In this document: piece by piece, positions 28,783 to 45,452 of the stretch
Layout: each line of letters starts with the position of its first letter
Position numbering within the stretch: position 1 is the first letter of the stretch
From: Streptomyces sp. SID14436
GTDB taxonomy: Bacteria; Actinomycetota; Actinomycetes; Streptomycetales; Streptomycetaceae
Direction of reading: 5' to 3'
DNA: 64,000 nucleotides
NCBI RefSeq assembly: GCF_010548465.1
Contig: NZ_JAAGMD010000807.1
Coordinates: forward strand, 1 to 64,000
Program-made: the position numbers and the translations under genes
The notes under the pieces: generated by a model
The model's database searches: none
The model's input: only the letters and a program-made list of their open reading frames with translations
What the model was told of the DNA's origin: nothing

Positions 28783-28843
28783 GACCTCGCGGATCCGGCC
28801 GGATCCGCAGCACGTCCCGCGGGATGTGTAACGCGTAAGCACG

Positions 28844-28877
28844 GAAGAGCGATCATCCATCCGGGTGGTCGCTCTTC
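28844..28877 (+). terminator. rplJL terminator
   Basis: 15-bp stem 28844-28858 with 28863-28877 (three G-T pairs), loop ATCC. Confidence 0.8.
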
Positions 28878-29170
28878 GGTGTCTGAGGGGCCCGGCGGCG
28901 ACTGCCTTGCGCCCGGGACGGCGGGGGGTATGGTGATCATTGATGTGCCTCAACAGGCCGCGACGGGTCGCCCGGTGGAAGGCGGTCCGGGCGAGGGGGG
29001 CCTTGACGAACGGCACGCAGCGCGCAATTCTCAGGACGCGTCGTCACAAGGATCCGAATCCGAGGCATGGATCGGTGGCGAAGAGGGCAGTATCACGGTG
29101 CGTTGAGGGCAGCGCCTTGTCGCAGGAGTTGAGAACAACGAGGGCCTCCGAGGGTCTCGAAAACCCGCAC

Positions 29171-29199
29171 TGGACATCAGTGTGCCAAGTGGCTACACT
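29171..29199 (+). promoter_or_regulatory. rpoBC promoter
   Basis: TGGACA (29171-29176), 17-bp spacer, TACACT (29194-29199): one mismatch from TTGACA and a good -10 for the principal sigma factor HrdB. Predicted start near 29206. Confidence 0.7.
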
Positions 29200-29382
29200 G
29201 ACCCTTTGCGCTGCCTGTTAGCTGTCCCCTGCCCGTCACCAGGGGCATGCCCTCGCTCGAGCACAGATGAACGGACCGTCTCTGACCCGGCCTTTTGGGG
29301 CCGTCTCAGGGGGCTCCGCCTCCGTGCACAGTGGGGGGCCGGTACGCGCGTAGTGAGTCCGAGCCCTCGGAAGGACCCCCTC

Positions 29383-32300
29383 TTGGCCGCCTCGCGCACT
29401 GCCTCGACCGCGAATACGAACAACGGCGCCAGCACCGCCCCGCTGCGCATCTCCTTTGCAAAGATCAAGGAGCCCCTCGAGGTTCCGAACCTTCTCGCGC
29501 TCCAGACCGAGAGCTTCGACTGGCTGCTCGGCAACGATGCCTGGAAGGCTCGCGTCGAGCAGGCTCTGGACAACGGTCAGGACGTCCCCACCAAGTCCGG
29601 TCTGGAGGAGATCTTCGAGGAGATCTCCCCGATCGAGGACTTCTCCGGGTCGATGTCGCTGACCTTCCGCGACCACCGCTTCGAGCCGCCGAAGAACGCC
29701 ATCGACGAGTGCAAGGAGCGCGACTTCACGTACGCCGCCCCGCTCTTCGTCACGGCCGAGTTCACCAACAACGAGACCGGCGAGATCAAGTCCCAGACCG
29801 TCTTCATGGGCGACTTCCCGCTCATGACGAACAAGGGCACGTTCGTCATCAACGGCACCGAGCGTGTCGTGGTGTCGCAGCTGGTCCGTTCGCCCGGCGT
29901 GTACTTCGACTCCAGCATCGACAAGACGTCCGACAAGGACATCTTTTCCGCCAAGATCATCCCGTCCCGGGGTGCCTGGCTGGAGATGGAGATCGACAAG
30001 CGCGACATGGTCGGCGTCCGCGTCGACCGCAAGCGCAAGCAGTCCGTCACCGTCCTGCTCAAGGCGCTCGGCTGGACCACCGAGCAGATCCTCGAGGAGT
30101 TCGGCGAGTACGAGTCCATGCGCGCCACCCTGGAGAAGGACCACACCCAGGGCCAGGACGACGCGCTGCTCGACATCTACCGCAAGCTGCGTCCGGGCGA
30201 GCCCCCCACGCGTGAGGCCGCGCAGACGCTGCTCGAGAACCTCTACTTCAACCCCAAGCGCTACGACCTGGCCAAGGTCGGCCGCTACAAGGTCAACAAG
30301 AAGCTGGGCACGGACACGCAGCTCGACGCCGGTGTCCTGACCGTCGACGACATCATCGCGACGATCAAGTACCTGGTGAAGCTGCACGCCGGTGAGATCG
30401 AGACCGTCGGTGACAACGGCCAGCCGGTCGTCGTCGAGACCGACGACATCGACCACTTCGGCAACCGCCGCCTGCGCAGCGTCGGCGAGCTCATCCAGAA
30501 CCAGGTCCGCACGGGCCTGGCCCGCATGGAGCGCGTCGTCCGCGAGCGCATGACCACGCAGGACGTCGAGGCGATCACGCCGCAGACCCTGATCAACATC
30601 CGGCCGGTCGTCGCCTCCATCAAGGAGTTCTTCGGCACCAGCCAGCTGTCCCAGTTCATGGACCAGAACAACCCGCTGTCCGGGCTGACGCACAAGCGTC
30701 GTCTGTCCGCGCTCGGCCCGGGTGGTCTCTCCCGTGAGCGGGCCGGCTTCGAGGTCCGTGACGTGCACCCCTCGCACTACGGCCGCATGTGCCCGATCGA
30801 GACGCCCGAAGGCCCGAACATCGGTCTGATCGGCTCGCTCGCCACCTACGGCCGGGTCAACGCGTTCGGTTTCGTCGAGACCCCGTACCGCAAGGTCTTC
30901 GAGGGCCAGGTCACCGACCAGGTGGACTACCTGACCGCCGACGAGGAGGACCGCTTCGTCCTCGCCCAGGCCAACGCGCCGCTCACCGACGACCTGCGCT
31001 TCGCCGAGGCCCGCGTCCTGGTCCGCCGCAAGGGCGGCGAGGTCGACTACGTCAGCCCCGAGGACGTCGACTACATGGACGTCTCGCCGCGCCAGATGGT
31101 GTCGGTCGCGACCGCCATGATCCCGTTCCTCGAGCACGACGACGCCAACCGTGCCCTCATGGGCGCGAACATGATGCGCCAGGCCGTGCCGCTCATCAAG
31201 AGCGAGTCCCCGCTCGTCGGCACCGGCATGGAGTACCGCTCCGCCGTCGACGCCGGCGACGTGGTCAAGGCCGAGAAGGCGGGTGTGGTCCAGGAGGTCT
31301 CCGCGGACTACATCACCACCGCCAACGACGACGGCACGTACATCACGTACCGCCTGCACAAGTTCGCCCGCTCCAACCAGGGCACCTCGGTCAACCAGAA
31401 GGTCATCGTCAACGAGGGCGACCGGATCATCGAGGGCCAGGTCCTGGCCGACGGTCCGGCCACCGAGAACGGCGAGATGGCGCTCGGCAAGAACCTGCTC
31501 GTCGCGTTCATGCCGTGGGAGGGCCACAACTACGAGGACGCGATCATCCTGTCGCAGCGCCTCGTGCAGGACGACGTCCTCTCCTCGATCCACATCGAGG
31601 AGCACGAGGTCGACGCCCGGGACACCAAGCTGGGCCCCGAGGAGATCACCCGGGACATCCCGAACGTCTCCGAGGAGGTCCTCGCCGACCTCGACGAGCG
31701 CGGCATCATCCGCATCGGTGCCGAGGTCATCGCCGGTGACATCCTCGTCGGCAAGGTCACGCCCAAGGGTGAGACCGAGCTGACCCCCGAGGAGCGCCTG
31801 CTGCGCGCGATCTTCGGCGAGAAGGCCCGTGAGGTCCGTGACACCTCGCTGAAGGTGCCGCACGGCGAGACCGGCAAGGTCATCGGCGTCCGCGTGTTCG
31901 ACCGCGAGGAGGGCGACGAGCTTCCCCCCGGTGTGAACCAGCTGGTGCGCGTCTACGTCGCGCAGAAGCGCAAGATCACCGACGGTGACAAGCTCGCCGG
32001 CCGCCACGGCAACAAGGGCGTCATCTCCAAGATCCTGCCGATCGAGGACATGCCGTTCCTGGAGGACGGCACCCCGGTCGACATCATCCTCAACCCGCTC
32101 GGCGTCCCGTCCCGGATGAACCCGGGACAGGTCCTGGAGATCCACCTCGGCTGGCTCGCCAGCCGCGGCTGGGACGTCTCCGGCCTCGCCGAGGAGTGGG
32201 CGGAGCGGCTCCAGGCCATCGGCGCCGACCACGTCGCGCCCGGCACCAACGTCGCCACCCCCGTCTTCGACGGTGCGCGCGAGGACGAGCTCGCGGGTCT

Positions 32301-32868
32301 GCTGCAGCACACCATCCCCAACCGCGACGGCGAGCGCATGGTGCTCCCGTCCGGCAAGGCGAGGCTGTACGACGGCCGCTCCGGCGAGCCGTTCCCGGAG
32401 CCGATCTCCGTCGGCTTCATGTACATCCTCAAGCTGCACCACCTGGTCGACGACAAGCTGCACGCCCGCTCGACCGGTCCCTACTCGATGATCACCCAGC
32501 AGCCGCTGGGCGGTAAGGCTCAGTTCGGTGGCCAGCGGTTCGGCGAGATGGAGGTGTGGGCACTCGAGGCGTACGGCGCCGCCTACGCGCTCCAGGAGCT
32601 GCTGACCATCAAGTCCGACGACGTCACCGGCCGCGTGAAGGTCTACGAGGCCATCGTCAAGGGCGAGAACATCCCCGAGCCCGGCATCCCCGAGTCCTTC
32701 AAGGTGCTCATCAAGGAGATGCAGTCCCTGTGCCTGAACGTGGAGGTGCTGTCCAGCGACGGTATGTCCATCGAGATGCGTGACACCGACGAGGACGTCT
32801 TCCGCGCAGCGGAGGAGCTCGGCATCGACCTGTCGCGGCGCGAGCCGAGCAGCGTCGAAGAGGTCTGA
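29383..32868 (+). CDS. rpoB: DNA-directed RNA polymerase subunit beta
   Basis: 1161-aa catalytic-core subunit. The TTG at 29383 is chosen: GGAAGGA sits 8 bases upstream, homologues begin LAASRTAST, and the resulting length matches Streptomyces RpoB. The upstream open frame is leader. The rifampicin region is wild type, with Asp427, His437 and Ser442 (equivalent to E. coli 516, 526 and 531). C-terminal half carries [12 protein letters not shown] and the clamp-contact [18 protein letters not shown]. rpoC follows 111 bp later. Confidence 0.98.
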   Translation: MAASRTASTANTNNGASTAPLRISFAKIKEPLEVPNLLALQTESFDWLLGNDAWKARVEQALDNGQDVPTKSGLEEIFEEISPIEDFSGSMSLTFRDHRFEPPKNAIDECKERDFTYAAPLFVTAEFTNNETGEIKSQTVFMGDFPLMTNKGTFVINGTERVVVSQLVRSPGVYFDSSIDKTSDKDIFSAKIIPSRGAWLEMEIDKRDMVGVRVDRKRKQSVTVLLKALGWTTEQILEEFGEYESMRATLEKDHTQGQDDALLDIYRKLRPGEPPTREAAQTLLENLYFNPKRYDLAKVGRYKVNKKLGTDTQLDAGVLTVDDIIATIKYLVKLHAGEIETVGDNGQPVVVETDDIDHFGNRRLRSVGELIQNQVRTGLARMERVVRERMTTQDVEAITPQTLINIRPVVASIKEFFGTSQLSQFMDQNNPLSGLTHKRRLSALGPGGLSRERAGFEVRDVHPSHYGRMCPIETPEGPNIGLIGSLATYGRVNAFGFVETPYRKVFEGQVTDQVDYLTADEEDRFVLAQANAPLTDDLRFAEARVLVRRKGGEVDYVSPEDVDYMDVSPRQMVSVATAMIPFLEHDDANRALMGANMMRQAVPLIKSESPLVGTGMEYRSAVDAGDVVKAEKAGVVQEVSADYITTANDDGTYITYRLHKFARSNQGTSVNQKVIVNEGDRIIEGQVLADGPATENGEMALGKNLLVAFMPWEGHNYEDAIILSQRLVQDDVLSSIHIEEHEVDARDTKLGPEEITRDIPNVSEEVLADLDERGIIRIGAEVIAGDILVGKVTPKGETELTPEERLLRAIFGEKAREVRDTSLKVPHGETGKVIGVRVFDREEGDELPPGVNQLVRVYVAQKRKITDGDKLAGRHGNKGVISKILPIEDMPFLEDGTPVDIILNPLGVPSRMNPGQVLEIHLGWLASRGWDVSGLAEEWAERLQAIGADHVAPGTNVATPVFDGAREDELAGLLQHTIPNRDGERMVLPSGKARLYDGRSGEPFPEPISVGFMYILKLHHLVDDKLHARSTGPYSMITQQPLGGKAQFGGQRFGEMEVWALEAYGAAYALQELLTIKSDDVTGRVKVYEAIVKGENIPEPGIPESFKVLIKEMQSLCLNVEVLSSDGMSIEMRDTDEDVFRAAEELGIDLSRREPSSVEEV

Positions 32869-32979
32869 CGGGAGCCGCGGCACGGAGGTTCAGCGATGAG
32901 GATCCCTGAACCTCCGGCCGGCCCCAGGACCCCCGTTTCAGACCCCACGACTTACGACCCTGAGAGGGATTGACGCATA

Positions 32980-36891
<3,912 letters not shown>

Positions 36892-36906
36892 GCGGGCAGT
36901 TCGGTC

Positions 36907-36944
36907 CGAGGGGCGGTCACTCCGTACGGGGTGGCCGCCCCTCG
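36907..36944 (+). terminator. rpoBC terminator
   Basis: 14-bp stem 36907-36920 with 36931-36944 (one G-T pair), 10-base loop. Confidence 0.82.
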
Positions 36945-37151
36945 GCGTTGTCCGGGGCGCGCCGGCGTGTGCCGGCGTGTGCCGGAGCGGGCGAAAGGCA
37001 CCGTGCGCCGGTGTGTTTCCGCTCACGCCCGAGGCTGCCGGAGCGGTGCCGGGAACCGTGCGGAGCATGGTTTCCGTCCGTAACAGTGCCGGAAACGTCC
37101 GCTCCAGCGCATCATGGAGGGACCCGGTGTCAACGGGGGAGATGGTGCTCG

Positions 37152-37709
37152 GTGTCGCATTCGCCGTATCCGCAGTGGCAGCCCTGGCAGCAGGGGCCCG
37201 GAGTTCCGCAGCCGTGGGCCGGCCAGGCCGGCTCCCCGATGCTGGCCTCGCACGCCGACCGGGAGCGTGCCATCGACGTGCTCCGCTCCGGCTACGGCGA
37301 GGGACGGCTGGAGAAGACCGAGTTCGACCGCCGTGTCGCGCGGGCCTACGCGGCCCGTACGGTGGGCGAGCTGGCCCTGCTGGTGGCCGACCTGCCCCAG
37401 GGCCCCGTTCCGCACGCACCGGCCCCCGTGGGGGTTCCTCCGGCCTTCCTCCCGTTGCCGCCCCGGACCCGCACCAACGGCAAGGCGGTGGCGGCGGCGG
37501 TCTGCGGCGGGCTGTGCCTGTTCACGGCCGGGCTCACCGGCATTCCGGCGATCATCCTGGGCCATTCGGCGCGCTCGGAGATCCGGCGCACCGGTGAGGA
37601 GGGCGACGGTTTCGCGATCGCCGGACTGGTGCTCGGCTGGCTGTCGACGGCCGGCTGGGTGCTGCTGTTCATGGTGTCGTTCGTGGTGGCGGCCGCCTCG
37701 GGCGGCTGA
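37152..37709 (+). CDS. DUF1707 and DUF4190 domain membrane protein
   Basis: 185 aa. A Pro/Gln/Gly-rich start (PYPQWQPWQQG) leads into a DUF1707 (SHOCT-like) segment: ASHADRERAIDVLRSGYGEG, RLEKTEFDRRV and AARTVGELALLVADL. The C-terminal DUF4190 unit has two helices flanking GHSARSEIRRTGEEGDG and FAIAGLVLGWL. Function unknown; members are envelope proteins common in actinobacteria. GTG 37152 follows GGGGGAGATG at ~11 bases. The open frame upstream crosses the rpoC terminator region and is not used. Confidence 0.8.
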   Translation: MSHSPYPQWQPWQQGPGVPQPWAGQAGSPMLASHADRERAIDVLRSGYGEGRLEKTEFDRRVARAYAARTVGELALLVADLPQGPVPHAPAPVGVPPAFLPLPPRTRTNGKAVAAAVCGGLCLFTAGLTGIPAIILGHSARSEIRRTGEEGDGFAIAGLVLGWLSTAGWVLLFMVSFVVAAASGG

Positions 37710-37754
37710 CGGACCGGGCGCCGGGCTTGACGGCCCGGGCGTGACCCATTTGTT

Positions 37755-37783
37755 TTGACCGCAGCGAATGCGATAGGTACGCT
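37755..37783 (+). promoter_or_regulatory. str operon (rpsL) promoter
   Basis: TTGACC (37755-37760), 17-bp spacer, TACGCT (37778-37783). Gives a leader of about 190 bases containing the hairpin motif at 37906-37930. Confidence 0.65.
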
Positions 37784-37887
37784 CAGACCTTGTGCCTGGG
37801 GTGTGCCCTGGCCTTCGTGCGTGCCTTTCCACCGCATTGAGGGCTGTTGAACGGCCACCGCAATCTGCGCATTCTTTCTGCCTTGCG

Positions 37888-37930
37888 GCGGGAGTCCGCG
37901 TGATTCGACACACCCGACCGCGTGGGTCGG
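37888..37930 (+). promoter_or_regulatory. Conserved leader hairpin motif, rpsL copy
   Basis: GCGGGAGT (37888-37895), 10 bases, then a 25-nt block at 37906-37930 containing the hairpin CCGACC-GCGTG-GGTCGG. The block matches 24 of 25 bases of 54862-54886 in front of rpsJ, where GCGGGAGT also precedes it. Ends 50 bases before the rpsL start. Confidence 0.7.
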
Positions 37931-37980
37931 TGACGTTCCAGGTTAGCTGTACCCATCGGCACACAGAAACCGGAGAAGTA

Positions 37981-38352
37981 GTGCCTACGATCCAGCAGCT
38001 GGTCCGCAAGGGCCGGCAGGACAAGGTCGAGAAGAACAAGACGCCCGCACTCGAGGGTTCTCCCCAGCGTCGTGGCGTCTGCACGCGTGTGTTCACGACC
38101 ACCCCGAAGAAGCCGAACTCGGCCCTGCGTAAGGTCGCGCGTGTGCGTCTGACCAGCGGCATCGAGGTCACGGCCTACATTCCGGGTGAGGGACACAACC
38201 TGCAGGAGCACTCCATCGTGCTCGTGCGCGGCGGCCGTGTGAAGGACCTGCCGGGTGTTCGTTACAAGATCATCCGCGGTTCGCTCGACACCCAGGGTGT
38301 CAAGAACCGCAAGCAGGCTCGCAGCCGTTACGGCGCCAAGAAGGAGAAGTAA
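37981..38352 (+). CDS. rpsL: 30S ribosomal protein S12
   Basis: 123-aa decoding-centre protein. The streptomycin-critical residues are wild type: Lys43 in [13 protein letters not shown] and Lys88 in [11 protein letters not shown], so a streptomycin-sensitive allele is expected. GTG start at 37981 with CCGGAGAAGTA directly upstream. Two bases separate it from rpsG. Confidence 0.98.
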   Translation: MPTIQQLVRKGRQDKVEKNKTPALEGSPQRRGVCTRVFTTTPKKPNSALRKVARVRLTSGIEVTAYIPGEGHNLQEHSIVLVRGGRVKDLPGVRYKIIRGSLDTQGVKNRKQARSRYGAKKEK

Positions 38353-38354
38353 GA

Positions 38355-38825
38355 ATGCCTCGTAAGGGCCCCGCCCCGAAGCGCCCGGTCATCATCGACC
38401 CGGTCTACGGTTCTCCTCTGGTGACCTCCCTGATCAACAAGGTGCTGCTGAACGGCAAGCGCTCCACCGCCGAGCGCATTGTCTACGGCGCCATGGAGGG
38501 CCTGCGCGAGAAGACCGGCAATGACCCGGTCATCACGCTGAAGCGCGCTCTCGAGAACATCAAGCCGACCCTCGAGGTCAAGTCCCGCCGTGTCGGTGGC
38601 GCCACCTACCAGGTGCCGGTCGAGGTCAAGCCCGGCCGTGCCAACACCCTGGCGCTGCGCTGGCTGGTCGGTTACTCCCGCGCCCGTCGCGAGAAGACCA
38701 TGACCGAGCGTCTGCTGAACGAGCTCCTCGACGCCTCCAACGGCCTGGGTGCCGCTGTGAAGAAGCGCGAGGACACGCACAAGATGGCCGAGTCCAACAA
38801 GGCCTTCGCCCACTACCGCTGGTAG
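38355..38825 (+). CDS. rpsG: 30S ribosomal protein S7
   Basis: 156-aa primary 16S rRNA-binding protein of the head, assembling the 3' major domain. [20 protein letters not shown] start and the C-terminal helix [12 protein letters not shown] are typical. ATG with AGGAGAAGTAAGA upstream overlapping the rpsL end. In E. coli S7 represses the str operon. Confidence 0.97.
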   Translation: MPRKGPAPKRPVIIDPVYGSPLVTSLINKVLLNGKRSTAERIVYGAMEGLREKTGNDPVITLKRALENIKPTLEVKSRRVGGATYQVPVEVKPGRANTLALRWLVGYSRARREKTMTERLLNELLDASNGLGAAVKKREDTHKMAESNKAFAHYRW

Positions 38826-38864
38826 TCGAAACCCCCTTCGAAACCGAGAGAAGACTGAAGCCTT

Positions 38865-40991
<2,127 letters not shown>

Positions 40992-41051
40992 CGGGCTCCG
41001 TTTAACGGACACCGTCCCCACGCTTTAGGCTTGACCCCGGAGCTTGCAGGT

Positions 41052-41083
41052 GGACGTCCCGCCGCCATCGTGGCGGGACGTCC
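41052..41083 (+). terminator. Hairpin between fusA and tuf
   Basis: Perfect 12-bp stem GGACGTCCCGCC (41052-41063) with GGCGGGACGTCC (41072-41083), 8-base loop. Either terminates rpsL-rpsG-fusA or attenuates read-through to tuf. Confidence 0.65.
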
Positions 41084-41161
41084 CGGGCCCGGGTTTCCCA
41101 GCACAGATCACCTGGCGCCGATGAAGTAAGGCGTACAGAACCACTCCACAGGAGGACCCCA

Positions 41162-42355
<1,194 letters not shown>

Positions 42356-42396
42356 GCTTGCTGATCTGACCTGGTAGCTCCTGCTGCGAGCACCTG

Positions 42397-42432
42397 GGAG
42401 GGCCCGCACGACTTCGGTCGTGCGGGCCCTCC
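42397..42432 (+). terminator. tuf terminator
   Basis: Perfect 16-bp stem (42397-42412 with 42417-42432) closed by a TTCG tetraloop. Confidence 0.9.
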
Positions 42433-42532
42433 TGCGTCGTGACGTCAGCTCCCTGCTCCGCGGACCACTCGTTCGCGGGACAGATGGCGCATCTGCGCGA
42501 GGCATACCCGTCGGCGTCCATAGTTTTGCGCC

Positions 42533-43459
42533 ATGGTCAGCTCATCCCATGAGGCCCTGCACCGGATCTTCCAGCAGGAACCGGGCCTCTTCGCACGCGC
42601 CGCCAGGCATCTCGGCGTCGCCTTCCCTCCGCCCGTGTCCGCGTCCGAACTCTCCACCGACCTCACGGAGACGCGGCCGTTGGAGCGTCGGGTGGACACC
42701 TTGCTGCGTATGGAGACCGAGGACGGCAGTTTCGTGCTGGCGGTCGAGTCGCAGAGCGCGCCCAGCGTGGACAAGCCGGCCAGTTGGGCCTACTACCTCT
42801 CCCACGTGTACGCCAAGTACGGCATCCCACCGGTGCTGCTCGTGGTCTGCCCCGACCGGAAGACGGCTGCCTGGGCTGCCCAGCAGTTCGACATCGGCCC
42901 CCGTCAGTGGCCCTCCCTCACCCTGCGGCCGCTGGTCCTGGGGCCCAATGACGTGCCGGTGATCGACAGCCCCGACGAAGCCGCCCGGGACATTCCGCTC
43001 ACGATCCTCTCGGCCGCTCTTCACCGTTGCGAACCGGAAGCCGATGCCATACTGAACGCGTTGGCAAAGGCGCTGAAAAGCCTGTCGGCCGACGACGAGA
43101 CCACCGCCGGCACCTTCATCGAACTCACGGAACAAGGCCTCGGTACGTCCCGGGCCGCGGATCTCTGGAGGCATCTCATGGCCGTCGACCTCTCCTTCTT
43201 CCAGTCGCAGACTGCGCAGAAGCTCCGACAGGAGGGTCGCGAGGAGGGTCGTGAGGAAGGTCGGGCCGAGGGGCAGGCGAACGCGCTCCTTCTGCTGCTG
43301 CGCCATCGGGGCGTCGAGGTGACCGAGGGGGACCGGGAGCGCATCGAGAGCTGTGATGACCTCGAGGTGCTGGATCTCTGGCTCACCCGGGCCATCGGTG
43401 CCACTTCGATGTCGGAGGTCTTCGCAGCAGCCGGGGAGGTGTCGGGAAGCGCTGACTGA
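42533..43459 (+). CDS. Rpn/PD-(D/E)XK nuclease-family-like protein
   Basis: 308 aa. The N-terminal ~120 residues fit a restriction-like fold as in Rpn (recombination-promoting nuclease) proteins: [10 protein letters not shown] (Asp55) and VLAVESQSA (Glu72-x-Gln74) as the D-(E)xQ pair, then a helix-strand [11 protein letters not shown]. The C-terminus has a charged repeat (REEG units encoded by a 12-bp tandem repeat at 43232-43267) and a DUF4351-like end ([29 protein letters not shown]). ATG 42533, weak ribosome site. First gene of the accessory block after the tuf terminator. Role unproven; related genes occur in many copies in Streptomyces. Confidence 0.75.
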   Translation: MVSSSHEALHRIFQQEPGLFARAARHLGVAFPPPVSASELSTDLTETRPLERRVDTLLRMETEDGSFVLAVESQSAPSVDKPASWAYYLSHVYAKYGIPPVLLVVCPDRKTAAWAAQQFDIGPRQWPSLTLRPLVLGPNDVPVIDSPDEAARDIPLTILSAALHRCEPEADAILNALAKALKSLSADDETTAGTFIELTEQGLGTSRAADLWRHLMAVDLSFFQSQTAQKLRQEGREEGREEGRAEGQANALLLLLRHRGVEVTEGDRERIESCDDLEVLDLWLTRAIGATSMSEVFAAAGEVSGSAD

Positions 43460-43500
43460 CAGGGCGTTCTGCACGGCCGTACGGCTCCGGGGGCGTCGCA
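43133..43500 (+). repeat. Direct repeat, copy A (3' part of the Rpn-like gene)
   Basis: Near-identical to copy B at 43569-43920, including about 60 bases past the stop codon. Copy A has two extra 12-bp REEG-coding units compared with B. Confidence 0.85.
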
Positions 43501-43568
43501 CCGGGCGGTGGAGGGGCGGTGGGCGACGGCGGGGAGCAGCCCGAGGACCGCGTCGGCTGCACGGACGA

Positions 43569-43872
43569 ACAATGCCTCGGCTCGACCCGGGCCGCGGATC
43601 TCTGGAGGCATCTCATGGCCGTCGACCTCTCCTTCTTCCAGTCGCAGACTGCGCAGAAGCTCCGGGAGGAGGGCCGGGCCGAGGGGCAGGCGAACGCGCT
43701 TCTCCTGCTCCTGCACCACCGGGGCGTCGAAGTCACCGAGGGGGACCGGGAGCGCATCGAGAGCTGTGACGACCTCGACGTGCTGGATCTCTGGCTCACC
43801 CGGGCCATCGCCGCCACCTCGATGACGGAGGTCTTCGCACCGGCCGGGGAGACGTCGGGAACCGCTGACTGA
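43569..43872 (+). pseudogene. Truncated duplicate of the Rpn-like gene (C-terminal ~100 codons)
   Basis: Repeats the last third of the upstream gene: [19 protein letters not shown] in A versus [19 protein letters not shown] here, then [20 protein letters not shown] and ...SMTEVFAPAGETSGTAD. It lacks the whole nuclease-like domain. An in-frame ATG at 43519 could give 117 aa, but its first ~20 residues match nothing. The frame is intact, so duplication is recent or the fragment is tolerated. Only one REEG unit is kept, against three in copy A. Confidence 0.75.
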
Positions 43873-43965
43873 CGAACACGTTCTGCACGGCCGACCGGCC
43901 CCGGGCGCGTCGTCAGGGCGCGCCCTGGGCCGGTCGGTTCCCCCGTCGGAATGGTCAGCCGGTGC

Positions 43966-45357
43966 TCACACGCGTTGCCACAGGGCCGGGACGTTCGGGG
44001 GCTCCCAGCCGGGCTGGGCCTGGTGGCCCTGGAGGCAGCGGTAGGTGGCGCCGCCGTGGGTGACCGTGTCGCCGGCCTGGTAGACGGTGCCCGCGGACCA
44101 GGTGCCGCCCGGCTCCTCCCCGCCCGGGGGCGGTTCCTCGTCGCCGCCGGTCGTCTTCAGGGTGAGGCCGTAGTTCTGCAGGAGCGGGTTGAGCGGCTGG
44201 AAGTACGTGGTGCCGCCGCTGCTGCAGTTGCCCGAGCCGCCCGAGGTGACGCCCTGGGCCTGGCTGCCGGAGATGTAGGAGCCGCCGGAGTCGCCGGGCT
44301 CGGCGCAGACCGAGGTGCGGGTGACGCCGGTGATGGTGCCCTCGGGGTAGGTCACGCTGGTGTTCAGCTGCTGGATGACGCCGCAGTGCCAGCCGGTGGT
44401 GGAGCCGGAGCGGCAGACGGAGGAGCCGACCGGGGCCTGGGTGGAGCCGGTGACCTGGACGTTCTGGCCGCCCGCGCCCTTCACGTACGGCGTGGCCGTC
44501 CAGCTGCTGTTGGTGGCGACCCAGGCCATGTCGCGGCCCGGGAAGACGGAGCCCTGGAAGGTGCCCTGGGCGACGCGGTTGTGGCCGCTGGTGGCGGCGC
44601 CGGCCCGGCCGCAGTGGCCGGCGGTGGCGTAGCCCTGCTGGGTGCCCTTGGTGACGGGGAAGCCGATGGAGCAGCGGCCGCTGTTGTTGATGTAGTACGC
44701 CTCGCCGCCGCGCAGGTCGTACAGCGGGCGGGGCTGCTCGGCGGACTTCTCCACGCGGGCGAGGGAGGCCCCGATGCCGGCCGCGGAGAGCAGGGAGCGG
44801 GCGGCGGACGGGCGGGCGGCCTGCACGACGACCTGGTTGCTGCGGACGTCGACGTACCAGACGGGCGCCCCGGTGGTGTCGTGGCCGGCGGCCGCCTTGT
44901 CGAGGCGGACCTTGGCGGCGTCGAGCTCGGCGAGGGAGTGGCGGACGACGGTGGCTTCGGCGCCCCGTGCCTCGATGGCCGCCACGTCGCGGGTGTCCGT
45001 GGTCGCCACGGTCAGGGTGCCGGAGTCGGCGCCGGACACCCAGGCCCCCGCGAAGTCGGTGCCGAGGGCCAGGCTCAGCCGGCCCGCGGTGGCTCCGGCC
45101 TCGGCCTCGTTCGCCAGCCGCCGTTCCGCCTGCTTCCGGTCGATGCCGAGGTCGCGTTCCATGGACTTCAGCAGGGCGGGCGGGGCGGCGTCGGTGCGCT
45201 GGGTGTCCGCGGCCGAGGGCGCGCCGTCGGACCGGGCGTCGGGGGCGGTGCCCGCGTTCGCCGAGCCGCTGAGCCCGGCCACGAGCAGGGCGGCCGTCGC
45301 GGCCAGTGCGGCGCCCGCGGCACCGGCCCGGGGGTGTCGTCTGAGCAGGGAGGACAT
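43966..45357 (-). CDS. Secreted S1-family serine protease with chitin-binding domain (SGPC-like)
   Basis: 463-aa extracellular alpha-lytic-type protease. Signal peptide over the first ~35 residues; a pro-region of ~150 residues that assists folding; the mature chymotrypsin fold with His in YATAGHCG, Asp in GRDMAWV and Ser in EPGDSGGSYISG; a Pro/Gly linker (EEPPPGGEEPGG); and a C-terminal CBM5/12-type domain (GTWSAGTVYQAGDTVTHGG, ...PGWEPPNVPALW). This is the architecture of S. griseus protease C. ATG 45357 with GGGAGG just upstream. Lies downstream of, and in the same direction as, a LysR gene. Confidence 0.93.
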   Translation of the reverse strand: MSSLLRRHPRAGAAGAALAATAALLVAGLSGSANAGTAPDARSDGAPSAADTQRTDAAPPALLKSMERDLGIDRKQAERRLANEAEAGATAGRLSLALGTDFAGAWVSGADSGTLTVATTDTRDVAAIEARGAEATVVRHSLAELDAAKVRLDKAAAGHDTTGAPVWYVDVRSNQVVVQAARPSAARSLLSAAGIGASLARVEKSAEQPRPLYDLRGGEAYYINNSGRCSIGFPVTKGTQQGYATAGHCGRAGAATSGHNRVAQGTFQGSVFPGRDMAWVATNSSWTATPYVKGAGGQNVQVTGSTQAPVGSSVCRSGSTTGWHCGVIQQLNTSVTYPEGTITGVTRTSVCAEPGDSGGSYISGSQAQGVTSGGSGNCSSGGTTYFQPLNPLLQNYGLTLKTTGGDEEPPPGGEEPGGTWSAGTVYQAGDTVTHGGATYRCLQGHQAQPGWEPPNVPALWQRV

Positions 45358-45452
45358 GGGGCATCTCCTCGGTGTGTCGGGTGGGGAGGTGCCGAAACCG
45401 TAGGGAGGGTCAACAGGCCGCCGTAAGACGTCGGTCGACCCTCTGCACGGTG

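Larger units (their letters stand above)
28783..29382. other. 600-bp gene-free stretch between rplL and rpoB
   Basis: Contains the rplL terminator (28844-28877) and a good promoter (29171-29199), then a leader of ~180 bases before the TTG of rpoB. Short ORFs inside have no supported start or family. Confidence 0.7.

Noticed and set aside
28879..29106. Small 75-aa ORF between rplL and rpoB
   Set aside because: Starts inside the rplL terminator region, has no ribosome site and an unprotein-like composition.
29182..29382. 67-codon upstream extension of rpoB
   Set aside because: Lies in the leader at and just after the predicted promoter; not similar to RpoB, and a ribosome site is found at the TTG 29383 instead.
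29236..32883. 1215-codon open frame on the minus strand opposite rpoB
   Set aside because: Same codon-bias shadow; no recognisable protein features.
43519..43568. ATG at 43519 as start of a functional small gene in the duplicate
   Set aside because: Residues before the duplicated part match nothing, and no ribosome site is seen; treated as a truncated copy.
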